Origin: Micromonospora sediminimaris
Lineage (GTDB): Bacteria > Actinomycetota > Actinomycetes > Mycobacteriales > Micromonosporaceae
Reading direction: 5' to 3'
DNA length: 64,000 bases
NCBI GenBank assembly: GCA_900112325.1
Contig: FOLJ01000011.1
Span: 1-64,000, forward strand
Below the pieces are notes generated by a model. That model made no database searches, had not been told where the DNA came from, and saw only the letters and a program-made list of their open reading frames with translations. Positions 42,443-51,160 of this stretch are shown piece by piece (position 1 is the first letter of the stretch; every line of letters starts with the position of its first letter). The translations under genes and the position numbers were made by a program.

Positions 42443-43198
42443 ATGAAGCTCGCTCGCGACACCTGGCTGATCTTCCAACGGCAGCTGAATCTGCTGCTGC
42501 GCAACCCCGTGTGGGTCTTCGTCGGCGTCTTCCAGCCGGTGATGTACCTGCTGCTCTTCGCCCCGCTGCTCAAGCCCGCGCTGGGCGCGCCCACCCAGGC
42601 CGAGGCGTACAAGATCTTCGTGCCTGGTCTGCTGGTCCTGCTGGCCATCTTCGGTGGCCTGTTCCAGGGCTTCGGCCTCATCGCCGAACTACGAGCCGGG
42701 GTCATCGAACGCTCCCGGGTCACCCCGGTCAGCCGGCTCGCCCTGTTGCTCGGCCGGTCACTGCGCGACGTGGTGTCGCTGATGACCCAGGCCGTCATCA
42801 TCACGCTGCTCGCGCTCCTGTTCGACCTGCGCGTGTTCATCGGTGACCTGCTGCTGGCGTACCTGATGCTCGCCCTGATCGCGCTGATGACCTCGGCGGT
42901 CTCCTACGGCGTCGCGTTGAAGGTGAAGAGCGAGGACGCCCTGGCTCCGCTGATGAACACGGTGGCGCAGCCGGTGCTGCTGCTCTCCGGCATCCTGCTG
43001 CCGCTCGCGTTCGCGCCGGGCTGGTTGCAGGGCGTCGCCAAGTGGAACCCGTTCTCCTGGGCGGTCGACGGCACCCGCGCCCTGTTCAACGGCGACATCG
43101 GCGACGACCGGGTCTGGCAGGGGCTGACCATCATCGCGATCCTCGCCGCCGCCGGCGTCTACTGGGCCGCCCGCCAGTTCGCCCGCAGCGTCCGCTGA
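42443..43198 (+). CDS. ABC-2 type permease, DrrB type
   Basis: A 251-residue membrane protein with six helices (PVWVFVGVFQPVMYLLLFAPLL, LLLAYLMLALIALMTSAVSYGVAL, QPVLLLSGILLPLAF). The ABC-2 signature is in the LSGILLPLAFAPGWLQGVAKWNP stretch. It forms the channel for the preceding ATPase. It is followed by a 32-bp tandem repeat and a strong hairpin, which probably end the operon. Confidence 0.92.
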   Translation: MKLARDTWLIFQRQLNLLLRNPVWVFVGVFQPVMYLLLFAPLLKPALGAPTQAEAYKIFVPGLLVLLAIFGGLFQGFGLIAELRAGVIERSRVTPVSRLALLLGRSLRDVVSLMTQAVIITLLALLFDLRVFIGDLLLAYLMLALIALMTSAVSYGVALKVKSEDALAPLMNTVAQPVLLLSGILLPLAFAPGWLQGVAKWNPFSWAVDGTRALFNGDIGDDRVWQGLTIIAILAAAGVYWAARQFARSVR

Positions 43199-43233
43199 CC
43201 CCGTCCGCCCTGCCCCGCCCGCCCTGGCGGGCG

Positions 43234-43393
43234 GGCGGCCTCGCTCGGCCGGCTCCGCGGGCAGAGGCGGCCTCGCTCGGCCGGCTCCGCGGGCAGAGGC
43301 GGCCTCGCTCGGCCGGCTCCGCGGGCAGAGGCGGCCTCGCTCGGCCGGCTCCGCGGGCAGAGGCGGCCTCGCTCGGCCGGCTCCGCGGGCGGG
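43234..43393. repeat. Five tandem copies of a 32-base GC-rich unit
   Basis: Units starting GGCGGCCTCGCTCGGCCGGC occur at 43234, 43266, 43298, 43330 and 43362, an exact 32-base period. Each unit holds small inverted elements (GGCCGGC, GCCGGCTCCGCGG). There are no spacers, so this is not CRISPR. The array lies just after the DrrB stop and ends at the following hairpin. Confidence 0.85.
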
Positions 43394-43444
43394 TTGCGGC
43401 ATGTTGGGGTCTCCCGACGGCGGGATGCCCCGACATGCCGCAAC
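43393..43444. terminator. Strong hairpin between drrB-like gene and O-methyltransferase
   Basis: Arms of 17 bases, GTTGCGGCATGTTGGGG (43393-43409) and CCCCGACATGCCGCAAC (43428-43444), pair with one G-U mismatch, and the loop carries a further TCCCG/CGGGA stem. It lies between convergent genes and probably serves both. Confidence 0.7.
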
Positions 43445-43476
43445 CGGAGCGCACTGACGCCCTCCGTCGTCGGTTG

Positions 43477-44130
43477 TCAGTGCACGTGGGCGAGGGTCAG
43501 CCCGTCGGCGATCGGCAGCATCACGGCATCCACCCGTACATCGGCCAGCACGTCCTCGTTGAACGCTGCGATCGCCCGGTCGTCGGCACTCTGCGGTGCC
43601 ACCACCCGACCGTTACGCAGCACGTTGTCCACGGCGATCACCCCACCGGACCGCATCCGAGGCACCAACTCGGCCCAGTAGACTGGGTACCCGGTCTTGT
43701 CGGCGTCGATGAATGCGAAGTCCAGGTACCGTTCGTGCGGCAACTCACGCAGCGTGTCACCGGCTGGACCGATCCGCAGGTCGATCCGGTCGTCGACACC
43801 GGCCCGCGCCCAGTACCGGCGGGCAACGCTCGTGTACTCCTCCGAGATGTCGAAGCAGGTCAACCGCCCGCCCTCGGCCAGCCCCCGGGCGATCGCCAGC
43901 GACGACAGCCCCGTGAAGGTGCCTACCTCCACCGCCTGCCGGGCACCGAGCAGCCGGGTCAGAAACGTCAGAAAGGCAGCCTGTTCCGGCGCGACCTGCA
44001 TCGACGCGTGCTCGGGAAGCAGCGCCAGCGTTTCCCGAGCCAGGTCGCTGATGACCTCGTCCGGCGGGGCGCCGTGCGCCACGAGGTATTGGTGCAGGTC
44101 GTCGGTGAGCGGAATCGACTTCAGCGTCAT
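43477..44130 (-). CDS. SAM-dependent O-methyltransferase (CCoAOMT-like)
   Basis: A 217-residue methyltransferase of the caffeoyl-CoA/catechol O-methyltransferase type: VEVGTFTGLSSLAIARGL is the SAM-binding motif I, and the DADK in LDFAFIDADKTGYPVYW is the metal-binding motif with a following SGGVIAVDNVL. It is cytosolic and metal-dependent. The acceptor is unknown. It ends 32 bases after the terminator and begins 9 bases downstream of the maf stop, so the two genes are probably co-transcribed. Confidence 0.9.
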   Translation of the reverse strand: MTLKSIPLTDDLHQYLVAHGAPPDEVISDLARETLALLPEHASMQVAPEQAAFLTFLTRLLGARQAVEVGTFTGLSSLAIARGLAEGGRLTCFDISEEYTSVARRYWARAGVDDRIDLRIGPAGDTLRELPHERYLDFAFIDADKTGYPVYWAELVPRMRSGGVIAVDNVLRNGRVVAPQSADDRAIAAFNEDVLADVRVDAVMLPIADGLTLAHVH

Positions 44131-44139
44131 GCTCGGAAC

Positions 44140-44796
44140 CTAACCGAGAGGATCGACGATCTGGTTACCAGGCGCGACCTTGGTCCACAGATCGGTGATC
44201 CGCAGATCCAATTCGGCTAGCAGATTCCGCAGCAGAGGCAGGGAGAGCCCGACGACGGTCCCTGGATCGCCCTCGATCCGCTCTACGAACGGCCCGCCCA
44301 ATCCGTCGATCGTGAACGCCCCGGCCACCGCCAGCGGTTCACCGGTGGCGACATAGGTGGCAATCTCGTGGTCGCTGATGTCGGCGAAGTGCACCACAGT
44401 GGAGGCCACTGCCTCCGCGCGTCGCCCGGCCACGATGTCGACGAGACAGTGACCGCTGTGCAGCACCCCGCTACGCCCGCGCATCCGCTCCCACCGCCAG
44501 GTAGCGTCAGCCTCGTTGTCGGGCTTGCCGAGAATCTCTCCGTCGAAGGCGAGCACCGAGTCGCAGCCGAGCACAAGGGTGCGCTCATCGTCGGTCGGAC
44601 GCAGCCGACCCAGTACGGCCTGCGCCTTGAGCCGAGCCAATTCGAGGCAGAGATCCTCCGCTCGTTCGGTCACCACGAGCGATTCGTCGACTCCGCTGAC
44701 CAGCACGTCCGGTTCGATTCCGGCAGACTGGAGAGACTTGCGGCGGGCAGGGCTCGCCGACGCGAGCACAAGGCGAAGCGGCAGGGCATCAAGCAC
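44140..44796 (-). CDS. maf: Maf-like nucleotide pyrophosphatase
   Basis: A 218-residue Maf protein with LVLASASPARRKSLQSAGI at the N-terminus, the catalytic region VLGCDSVLAFDGEILGKP and GLGGPFVERIEGDPGTVVGLSLPLL near the end. It hydrolyses noncanonical or modified nucleoside triphosphates. The start is the GTG at 44796; an upstream frame from 44850 is less likely. In M. tuberculosis maf follows accD5-accE5; here accE and accD lie 3.3 and 10 kb away, separated by inserted genes. Confidence 0.92.
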   Translation of the reverse strand: MLDALPLRLVLASASPARRKSLQSAGIEPDVLVSGVDESLVVTERAEDLCLELARLKAQAVLGRLRPTDDERTLVLGCDSVLAFDGEILGKPDNEADATWRWERMRGRSGVLHSGHCLVDIVAGRRAEAVASTVVHFADISDHEIATYVATGEPLAVAGAFTIDGLGGPFVERIEGDPGTVVGLSLPLLRNLLAELDLRITDLWTKVAPGNQIVDPLG

Positions 44797-44900
44797 CCCG
44801 TCGACGTTACCGCCTGCCGGCGTACGCCACCCCACGCACCACCCGCCCACCCCCGGAGTCCGCTCGCGTGGGGTCCTTCCTAGCCACCCACGGCGACGTA

Positions 44901-46079
44901 TCAGCGGGTGATCCGAGGCGGCGGATCATCGGAGCGGCGCCGATGACGAATCACCAGCGCCCAAGCGCCGCCCGCCGCGATCAGCACCCCCAGCGTGACC
45001 AGGCCGCGGACAGTCGCCGCCCGCCCCTCGTCAGCCGGCGGCCCATCAGCGGCCGCCGTGGTAGAGCCAGCTGCGTCCGGCGCGGCCGTCCGCACCGACC
45101 CAAAACCCCTCGGCGGTACGTCTGCCGTCAGCGCCGCCACCAGATCGATGACTCCGTAGCCGTACTGGTCATCCCGCCCCGGCGGCCCCTTGTCGATCGC
45201 AGTCGCAGTCAGCCGATGAGCCACCTCGTCAGCCGGCAGATACGGATACTTAGCCCGAATTAAAGCTGCCGCCCCCGCCACAATCGCCGCCGCCCCAGAA
45301 GTCCCTGTGCCTCTCGAGTAATGGCCGTCATAGCTCGTGCTGTATAAGTTGGCACCTGGTGCCGCCAAGGTTATCTCCGGGCCTGCGGCTGAGATAGAGT
45401 GGTGATTACCGTCCTGATCGATTCCGGCGACCGCAATGACGGCGGGATGCGAGGCCGGATAGCCCACTCTTGAGTCGCCAGGCTTATTTCCGACACTTGC
45501 TATGACTACTATATCTGCCGCAATGGCGGCCTCGATTGCCCGAATTAGCTTCGCGCTGGTGCCGCCTACGCTGGAGATGCTGATAATGTCGACTCCTTCG
45601 TCGACTGCAACATTGATCGCCTCGGCAAGTGCGTCTGGCTGGCCCGCTCCGTGTGCTGGCATGCAGAATATAGGGAAAATCTTGGCTTTCGGGGCAACGC
45701 CAAGGGCGCCGGTTTTGGTGCCCTTGCCGTGAGCTGCAATCAGCCCAGCCATTGCTGTTCCATGGCTGTCTCGATCCTGCCTGCCGTCGCCCTTTCCTCC
45801 GGGGATGACATCTGCGCCTATAAGCAGATTGTTCCGTAGATCGGGATGAGGAAATACTCCCGTGTCGGGTACGGCGACGACGGCACCTGCACCCTGGTTG
45901 ATTTTGTGCGCCTTTTGGACCTCCAGATACCGAAGGTGCCACTGGTCATTTCGGATACGATCGGCGCCATCTAGTGTCGGCACCTCTTTTAAACCGAACG
46001 AGGGTGCGATCGGTGCCTGTAGAGTGCAAACTGTCGTGAAGAGCGATAGTACCTTGGTGAAGGAAGAGTAGCTTTTCAC
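44901..46079 (-). CDS. mycP: Mycosin-like S8 serine protease (type VII secretion associated)
   Basis: A 392-residue subtilase: signal peptide at residues 1-28, catalytic Asp in VPDTGV, His in DSHGTAMAGLIAA and Ser in GTGTSGAAAIVAGAAAL, and a C-terminal helix followed by HRRRSDDPP, the mycosin layout. In ESX systems mycosins are membrane-anchored and needed for secretion. The GTG start overlaps the stop of the previous gene (GTGA). Base composition changes within the gene: the first two thirds are clearly AT-richer than flanking DNA, which suggests transfer. No EccB, EccC, EccD or EccE genes are in the window. Confidence 0.86.
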   Translation of the reverse strand: MKSYSSFTKVLSLFTTVCTLQAPIAPSFGLKEVPTLDGADRIRNDQWHLRYLEVQKAHKINQGAGAVVAVPDTGVFPHPDLRNNLLIGADVIPGGKGDGRQDRDSHGTAMAGLIAAHGKGTKTGALGVAPKAKIFPIFCMPAHGAGQPDALAEAINVAVDEGVDIISISSVGGTSAKLIRAIEAAIAADIVVIASVGNKPGDSRVGYPASHPAVIAVAGIDQDGNHHSISAAGPEITLAAPGANLYSTSYDGHYSRGTGTSGAAAIVAGAAALIRAKYPYLPADEVAHRLTATAIDKGPPGRDDQYGYGVIDLVAALTADVPPRGFGSVRTAAPDAAGSTTAAADGPPADEGRAATVRGLVTLGVLIAAGGAWALVIRHRRRSDDPPPRITR

Positions 46080-47434
46080 CGGTTCAGGCCGATGGCCGGG
46101 CCGGGATCGATCGGTCCATCGTCTTTTGGCGGCGTTACTATTGGTTCAACTCCACTTGCAGTTGCCCACGGATTGTCCGGATCCCACGATCGGGCACCGG
46201 TGTCGCCAGGGGTTGGTCGTGCCGATCTCCCCTGTCGTTCACTCATGCCTGTTACCTGGAGGGTGCCGGGTGGGCTACCGATGGGCGGAGGCAAAGGCAC
46301 TCCCCCTAAACTTCTGCCTCCGCCTGGTCTGGAACCGGCTCCCCCGGTGGGGGCCGTTCCTGCTGCTCCACCGCCGATCAATCCACCGAATGGGGGAGTT
46401 GGCCTAGCGGGTGCATTGGGTGACGTCGGATGACCAATACCCGCGGCAGGTGAACCGCCGATTAGGCCGCCGGTTGGTGTCCCACGTGTCGAGTTTGATC
46501 CACCAGTTCTTGGTGGCTGTCTATCCGAAGTTATCTGAGTAGGTCGGCCATTCTCTAAGGGGTGGCCGTTGACACCCCAGAAGGGCGTCGGCCGCGGATC
46601 GGTGCCGGCTGTGAGGTTCGGCGGCGGTTCAGCAGTTAGGTTGGTAGGCGGGGAGTAATTTGAGGATGTCGAAGCTAAGACTGCCGAACCCAGGATGGGA
46701 CCCGTTGTATGGGTTGCTCTAGCTTTCAAAGGGGGTGAACGAAATTGGCTTATGGCAGGCGACGCTGCCTTTGGGGGCGACATCGGAACAATTGGAGGAA
46801 TGGCGGGGGGCTGGATGCCTGTCGCATACACATCAGGATCGCTCGTCTGGACGCTGGCCCGGGGGGTGGGGGGTGGGTGGCGGAGTTGGGTTTGGGCTTG
46901 TTGGAGTTCGGTGCTGAGGCCGTACATGATGTTGCGGGCTTGTGCGTTCAGCCGCTCCAGGTCGGATTCACTCACCGGGGGGTGGATGGCTCGGCTGGCG
47001 GCGGCGGCTTTTGGGTCGGCGGCGGTTTGTTCCCAGGATCGCTTCTGTTGCAGCTTGTCGGCGTACTCTTCGTGGATCTTTTGTAGTTTGCTTCGGCTGC
47101 TGGTGAGGGCCTGGGTGGCGGCGGACAGCGCGGTCTGGTTGGCGGTAGCGGCGTCGTGGGTGCGTTGGACCTGACTGATCAGCTCGTCGAGTTTGACGAG
47201 GTAGGCGTGGGAGGCGGCGTTGGTCTCGGGCGGCCATACCTGGGCCAGGCGTTCGCGGTACGTTCTCAGCCGGCCGAGATGCTGGCCGGCCAGCTCGGCG
47301 ATTTTGCGCCAGCCGGCGACGTGTCGCCAGTGGTTGTCGGTGTGGTGGCCCTGGAGGCAGGCCCACATGTCTGCCACGTTCATCAGCTGCCACTCCGTCA
47401 GGCCGCCGCTGCGGCCGACGCCCGGTTCCCTCAC
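46076..47434 (-). CDS. Proline-rich type VII secretion substrate-like protein
   Basis: A 452-residue protein. Residues 1-180 are helical with MWACLQGHHTDNHWRHVAGWRKI and a long coiled coil (TALSAATQALTSSRSKLQKI), reminiscent of WXG100/PPE-type secreted proteins. The rest is low-complexity Pro/Gly/Thr-rich sequence. There is no signal peptide. It starts with a GTG overlapping the stop of the next upstream gene (GTGA) and is itself coupled to the mycosin gene, so the three form one translation unit. The middle of the gene lies in AT-richer DNA. The substrate role is inferred from its neighbours. Confidence 0.6.
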   Translation of the reverse strand: MREPGVGRSGGLTEWQLMNVADMWACLQGHHTDNHWRHVAGWRKIAELAGQHLGRLRTYRERLAQVWPPETNAASHAYLVKLDELISQVQRTHDAATANQTALSAATQALTSSRSKLQKIHEEYADKLQQKRSWEQTAADPKAAAASRAIHPPVSESDLERLNAQARNIMYGLSTELQQAQTQLRHPPPTPRASVQTSDPDVYATGIQPPAIPPIVPMSPPKAASPAISQFRSPPLKARATHTTGPILGSAVLASTSSNYSPPTNLTAEPPPNLTAGTDPRPTPFWGVNGHPLENGRPTQITSDRQPPRTGGSNSTRGTPTGGLIGGSPAAGIGHPTSPNAPARPTPPFGGLIGGGAAGTAPTGGAGSRPGGGRSLGGVPLPPPIGSPPGTLQVTGMSERQGRSARPTPGDTGARSWDPDNPWATASGVEPIVTPPKDDGPIDPGPAIGLNR

Positions 47435-47937
47435 GGCACCACCACCGGGCCAGTGTTGTCGGTGCCGGTCGGGTCGGCGAGCGATGGCGACGCCGCGACT
47501 GCCGGTGGCGGCGGGTCGGTCTGCCTGTGCGTCTCGTCAATGTTCGGTGCAAGCGGCAAACCATGCTGCTCGAGTGCTCGGTGGACGTCGGCGACGCGGG
47601 CGGCGGAGAAGGCGTCGGTGTCGGCGTACTGCTCGGCCACGAGCTTGGCGGCTTCCGCGAGGTGGCCGGTGGCGTCACCGACGCCCCAGACCGCGTTGGT
47701 CGTCGCCTGTTGGGTTTCCCAATGGGTACGCATGAAGTGCACCAGCTCGACGAACGCGTCGGCCGGGTTGGGCACGGTGGTGAGCATGTCGTCTGCGATG
47801 TACCGCAGGTACGGTGCGTAACTGCCTTCCACCTCGGCGCGGAGTTGCTCGGCGAAGTCTCGTAGCTGACGGATGTCGGCCTCGACGCCTGCGGAACCGC
47901 GTAGCCAGGACGCTTGTCGATCCTCCTCAGGGATCAT
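47431..47937 (-). CDS. Small helical protein of the mycosin operon (ESX-like)
   Basis: A 168-residue protein starting at the ATG at 47937 with GGGAGGG just upstream. It is helical (IRQLRDFAEQLRAEVEGSYAPYLRYIADDM, then DAFVELVHFMRTHWETQQ) with a disordered Pro-rich C-terminal tail. No exact WxG motif is visible, although length and helix content resemble ESX-family partners. It heads the coupled three-gene operon and probably pairs with the proline-rich protein. The function is not established. Confidence 0.55.
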   Translation of the reverse strand: MIPEEDRQASWLRGSAGVEADIRQLRDFAEQLRAEVEGSYAPYLRYIADDMLTTVPNPADAFVELVHFMRTHWETQQATTNAVWGVGDATGHLAEAAKLVAEQYADTDAFSAARVADVHRALEQHGLPLAPNIDETHRQTDPPPPAVAASPSLADPTGTDNTGPVVVP

Positions 47938-48047
47938 CGGCCCTCCCAATCTGTCACGGGCTCGCTCCCCTGAGTGAGGTTAGACGGTGAACGCCCCTCC
48001 GGCAGCCCTGCCGCGTCCAGCAGCGCTGCCGCTGACCAGAGGTGGGT

Positions 48048-48260
48048 TCAGCGAGGCAGGCCGGAGTTGCGCCACGCGCCGGCACCGGGCGTCAGCGCCG
48101 CAACCGCCGGACGGCCGCTGCGCGTCCAGGCGGACGCCGGGGTCGGCGCGCGCCGGACCGTCGGGCGCGACCGCACGGCGATCACGCCGACCAACGCGGC
48201 CAGTTCCTCGGCGGTCGGCACGCCACGCACGACCCGGAACAGCGGCTCTTCGACAGACAT
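48048..48260 (-). CDS. accE: Acyl-CoA carboxylase epsilon subunit
   Basis: A 70-residue protein with the AccE pattern: PLFRVVRGVPTAEELAALVGVIAVR at the N-terminus, a variable Pro/Ala-rich middle with a tryptophan, and a terminal GAWRNSGLPR. The epsilon subunit stabilises the alpha-beta carboxylase complex of actinobacteria. It is usually next to accD; here it stands alone between the mycosin operon and a divergent kinase, with accD 6.7 kb away. The ATG at 48260 lies 6 bases after a TACCCT -10 box. Confidence 0.85.
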   Translation of the reverse strand: MSVEEPLFRVVRGVPTAEELAALVGVIAVRSRPTVRRAPTPASAWTRSGRPAVAALTPGAGAWRNSGLPR

Positions 48261-48266
48261 GACCTC

Positions 48267-48272
48267 AGGGTA
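48267..48272 (-). promoter_or_regulatory. -10 box of leaderless accE promoter
   Basis: TACCCT on the minus strand, followed by GAGGTC and then the ATG at 48260. Confidence 0.45.
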
Positions 48273-48338
48273 CGCGGGGAGAAGCCGACCTTCGTCGCAC
48301 AGTGGCGTGCCGGCGGTGTGACCGTCTGCGCTGCCGGG

Positions 48339-48344
48339 TACCGT
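48339..48344 (+). promoter_or_regulatory. -10 box of kinase promoter
   Basis: TACCGT lies 7 bases before the kinase ATG, and GTGACC about 17 bases upstream could serve as the -35 element. Confidence 0.4.
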
Positions 48345-48351
48345 CTCAGCG

Positions 48352-50748
48352 ATGTCAGAAGCTGCCCCCCAACTCGTCGCCGACCGGTACCGGCTGCTCT
48401 CGCCGCTCGGTCAGGGCGGCATGGGTCGGGTATGGAAGGCACGCGACGAGGTGCTGCACCGCGACGTCGCGATCAAGGAGCTGGTTCCGCCGCCGGGCCT
48501 GACCAGCGACGAGCGCCGCGAGATGCGCGAACGTTCACTGCGCGAGGCACGCGCCATCGCCCGGCTCAACAACATCAACGTGGTACGCATTTTCGACGTG
48601 CTCCGCACCGACGGTGACCCGTGGATCGTCATGGAGTACGTGGCGTCCCGGTCGTTGCAGGACACCATCGCCGAGGACGGTCCGGTGTCACCGGCGCGTG
48701 CCGTGGAGATCGGTCTGGGCGTGCTGAACGCGTTGAAGGCCGCACACAAGGCCGGCATCATGCACCGCGACGTCAAGCCCGGCAACGTGTTGCTCGGCAC
48801 CGACGGTCGGGTGGTGCTGACCGACTTCGGCCTGGCCACGATCCCCGGCGACCCGAATGTCACCCGTACCGGCATGGTGCTCGGCTCGCCCGCGTACATC
48901 GCGCCGGAGCGGGCCCGCGACGGCACCTTCGGCCCGGAGGCCGACCTCTGGTCGCTCGGTGCCACCCTGTACGCCGCCGTGGAGGGCAAATCCCCCTTCG
49001 CGCGACCCTCGGCGATCAGCACCCTGGCCGCGCTGGCCACCGAGCCGGTGCCGCCGGCCCGCAACGCCGGCCCGCTCAAGCAGGTGCTCGCCGGGCTGCT
49101 GCGCAAGGACCCACAGGAGCGGATCACCGCCGAGTCCGCCGAGCGCATGCTGCGCCGGGCCAGCGGCCGCCGGGCCCGGGGCATCTCACTTCTCGACGGC
49201 GTACGCCGGCCGGGGCCGAACGGACCGCGCGAGCCGCGCCCACCGCTGGTCCCTGCGCCACGCCCCTCCGGTGAGCGGCCGTCGACCCCGGTAACCCCAC
49301 CCGCGCCTCGCACGCCAACCACGTCAGGGCTACTGGCCGGTGGTGCGGCGGCAACCGGTGCCGCAGCCGACAGTTCGACAGGTACCCAGCCCGGCTCGGA
49401 CGCCGACCCGACGACGAAGGTCGCCGGTGCCGATGCCGCGCCGACGGCCAAGGTCGCCGGTGTGAGCGGTAGCTCCGGTGCCGACCCGACGGCGAAGGTC
49501 TCGCCGACCAGCCCGGTGGACGCCGCTCCGGACGACCTGGACAGCGGCCGGTCCGGTACCGCCACGTCGAACCCGGCCGGCGAACGGGACACCGCCCTGG
49601 CCGCCGCTGCGGGTACCGCCTCGACCGCTGGTGGAGCAGCCGGAGGGCCGGGGGAAGGCACCGCCGACGGGCAGGCCGTGCCCCCGAACGACCACACCGG
49701 ATCGGACGCCACAGTCGGCGAGCGGACCGACCCGAGCCCGACGGGCCCGGGCGTCGACGCGACGGAGACCGGCGTAACGGCTGGCGAGGCTCACCCTGGG
49801 GACGCCGCGCCGGCAGGCCCGGCCGCGACGAACACCGACGCCACGGAGAGCACCGGCACGGCGGGCGAGCCCGCCGCAGCGACGCCTACCGCGACGGAGG
49901 CCGGTACGGCCGGTGGCGGGGCCGCGCGGGCGGACCGGCCGGCGGTCGAGGGTACGCGGCGTCCGTCGCAGCCGACCTCGGTCATGTCGGCGGCACCGGT
50001 GAGCCCGGCCCCGACTCGGGGAAACGTCTTCAAGGCCGGGCAGTTCCGTTCGGAGCGGACCCGGCGTGCGGTGCTCGTCGGTGCCGTGGTCGCGCTGCTG
50101 CTACTCGGCGTGGTGGTGGCGATTCCGCTGCTCAACGGTGGCGACGAGGACGGCGGGACTCCGCCGGCCGCGAACGGCACCAGCAGCGCACCGCCGCCAG
50201 CCAGCTCGGAACCGGCCGCCCCGCAGCCGAGCGACCCGCCGGCCAGCCCGTCGGCGTCGTCCAGCCCGTCGGCCTCGCCCAGCGCCTCGGAATCGGCCGG
50301 TGGCCTGCCGGAGGGGTGGGCGCTGCGGACCGACCCGGTGGGCTTCAAGGTGCCGGTACCCGACGGCTGGCGACGCAGCACCAGCGGCACTTCGGTTATC
50401 TACCGGGAGCCGGACGGGGTACGGGAACTGCTCATCGACCGCACCGACACGCCGAAGCGGGACGCCGAAGCCGACTGGCGATCGCAGGAGCCGAACCGGA
50501 AGAACCTGGTCCGCAACTACGAGTACATCGACATCTCCTCGTTCGACTGCAAGTGGCGGACCTGCGCCGACTGGGATTGGCGGGAAACCCGCGACGACAC
50601 CCGGATCCGGGTCCGTAACCGGGCCTTTGTCCCCGCCAGCAACCGGGGCTTCGCGCTGCGCTGGGAGGTCGCGGACCGCGACTGGGACGAGCAGTTGGAG
50701 AACTTCGAGATGATCTTCCGCGAGTTCGTGCCGGACCGTCAGGACTGA
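48352..50748 (+). CDS. PknB-type Ser/Thr protein kinase with extracellular domain
   Basis: A 798-residue kinase. The catalytic domain spans about residues 12-275: GQGGMGRVW, VAIKE, HRDVKPGNV, TDFGLA. A low-complexity Ala/Thr/Gly-rich linker of about 270 residues contains TTKV, TAKV and TAKV units near 353-384, and a membrane helix is at about 571-592. The extracellular C-terminus (about 150 residues) has two cysteines (FDCKWRTCADW) and resembles that of the kinase at 21-23 kb, so the two genes are likely paralogues. It probably senses the envelope state. The ATG is preceded by a TACCGT box at 7 bases. Confidence 0.92.
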   Translation: MSEAAPQLVADRYRLLSPLGQGGMGRVWKARDEVLHRDVAIKELVPPPGLTSDERREMRERSLREARAIARLNNINVVRIFDVLRTDGDPWIVMEYVASRSLQDTIAEDGPVSPARAVEIGLGVLNALKAAHKAGIMHRDVKPGNVLLGTDGRVVLTDFGLATIPGDPNVTRTGMVLGSPAYIAPERARDGTFGPEADLWSLGATLYAAVEGKSPFARPSAISTLAALATEPVPPARNAGPLKQVLAGLLRKDPQERITAESAERMLRRASGRRARGISLLDGVRRPGPNGPREPRPPLVPAPRPSGERPSTPVTPPAPRTPTTSGLLAGGAAATGAAADSSTGTQPGSDADPTTKVAGADAAPTAKVAGVSGSSGADPTAKVSPTSPVDAAPDDLDSGRSGTATSNPAGERDTALAAAAGTASTAGGAAGGPGEGTADGQAVPPNDHTGSDATVGERTDPSPTGPGVDATETGVTAGEAHPGDAAPAGPAATNTDATESTGTAGEPAAATPTATEAGTAGGGAARADRPAVEGTRRPSQPTSVMSAAPVSPAPTRGNVFKAGQFRSERTRRAVLVGAVVALLLLGVVVAIPLLNGGDEDGGTPPAANGTSSAPPPASSEPAAPQPSDPPASPSASSSPSASPSASESAGGLPEGWALRTDPVGFKVPVPDGWRRSTSGTSVIYREPDGVRELLIDRTDTPKRDAEADWRSQEPNRKNLVRNYEYIDISSFDCKWRTCADWDWRETRDDTRIRVRNRAFVPASNRGFALRWEVADRDWDEQLENFEMIFREFVPDRQD

Positions 50749-50812
50749 TCGACAGGCATGGCCCTCCGACGTCCGGGGTATCTGATCTCCGACGACGGAA
50801 GGGAGGCCCGAG

Positions 50813-51049
50813 ATGGGTTACCGAGGAAGGGACGCCCGGCCCCGGCTGGCACTGTGGACGGCCGTGGTGCTGGGCAACGTCGTACTGCTCGTCGCCACCG
50901 TCGGAGTCGCGGTGCTGGCGACCCTGTTGAGCCTGGTGACGCTCGCCGGGGCCGCATTCGCCGGCTGGCACCTCACCCGTCGGGGCTGCGTGTCCCGCCG
51001 GTCCGGGATGACCGTGCCGGTCGCGCTGGCCGCCCGACGGCGGGCCTGA
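50813..51049 (+). CDS. Small membrane protein
   Basis: A 78-residue protein with a good ribosome-binding site (GGGAGG six bases before the ATG). Two adjacent hydrophobic segments (LALWTAVVLGNVVLLVATVGVAVLATLLSLV, TLAGAAFAGWHL) are flanked by basic residues. It follows the kinase gene by 64 bases in the same direction and may be co-transcribed with it. No family is recognised. Confidence 0.6.
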   Translation: MGYRGRDARPRLALWTAVVLGNVVLLVATVGVAVLATLLSLVTLAGAAFAGWHLTRRGCVSRRSGMTVPVALAARRRA

Positions 51050-51160
51050 GCTACAAGCCGAAGCCGCGCAGTGCGGCGACGGCAGCGGGTCGTGGACGGC
51101 GCGACGGCAGGCTGACGTCCGCTCCGAGCGAAGGACGTCGGCCCGCCGTCGCGGCGTACG

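Noticed and set aside
43234..43393. CRISPR array
   Set aside because: The 32-base repeats are directly tandem without spacers, and no cas genes are present.
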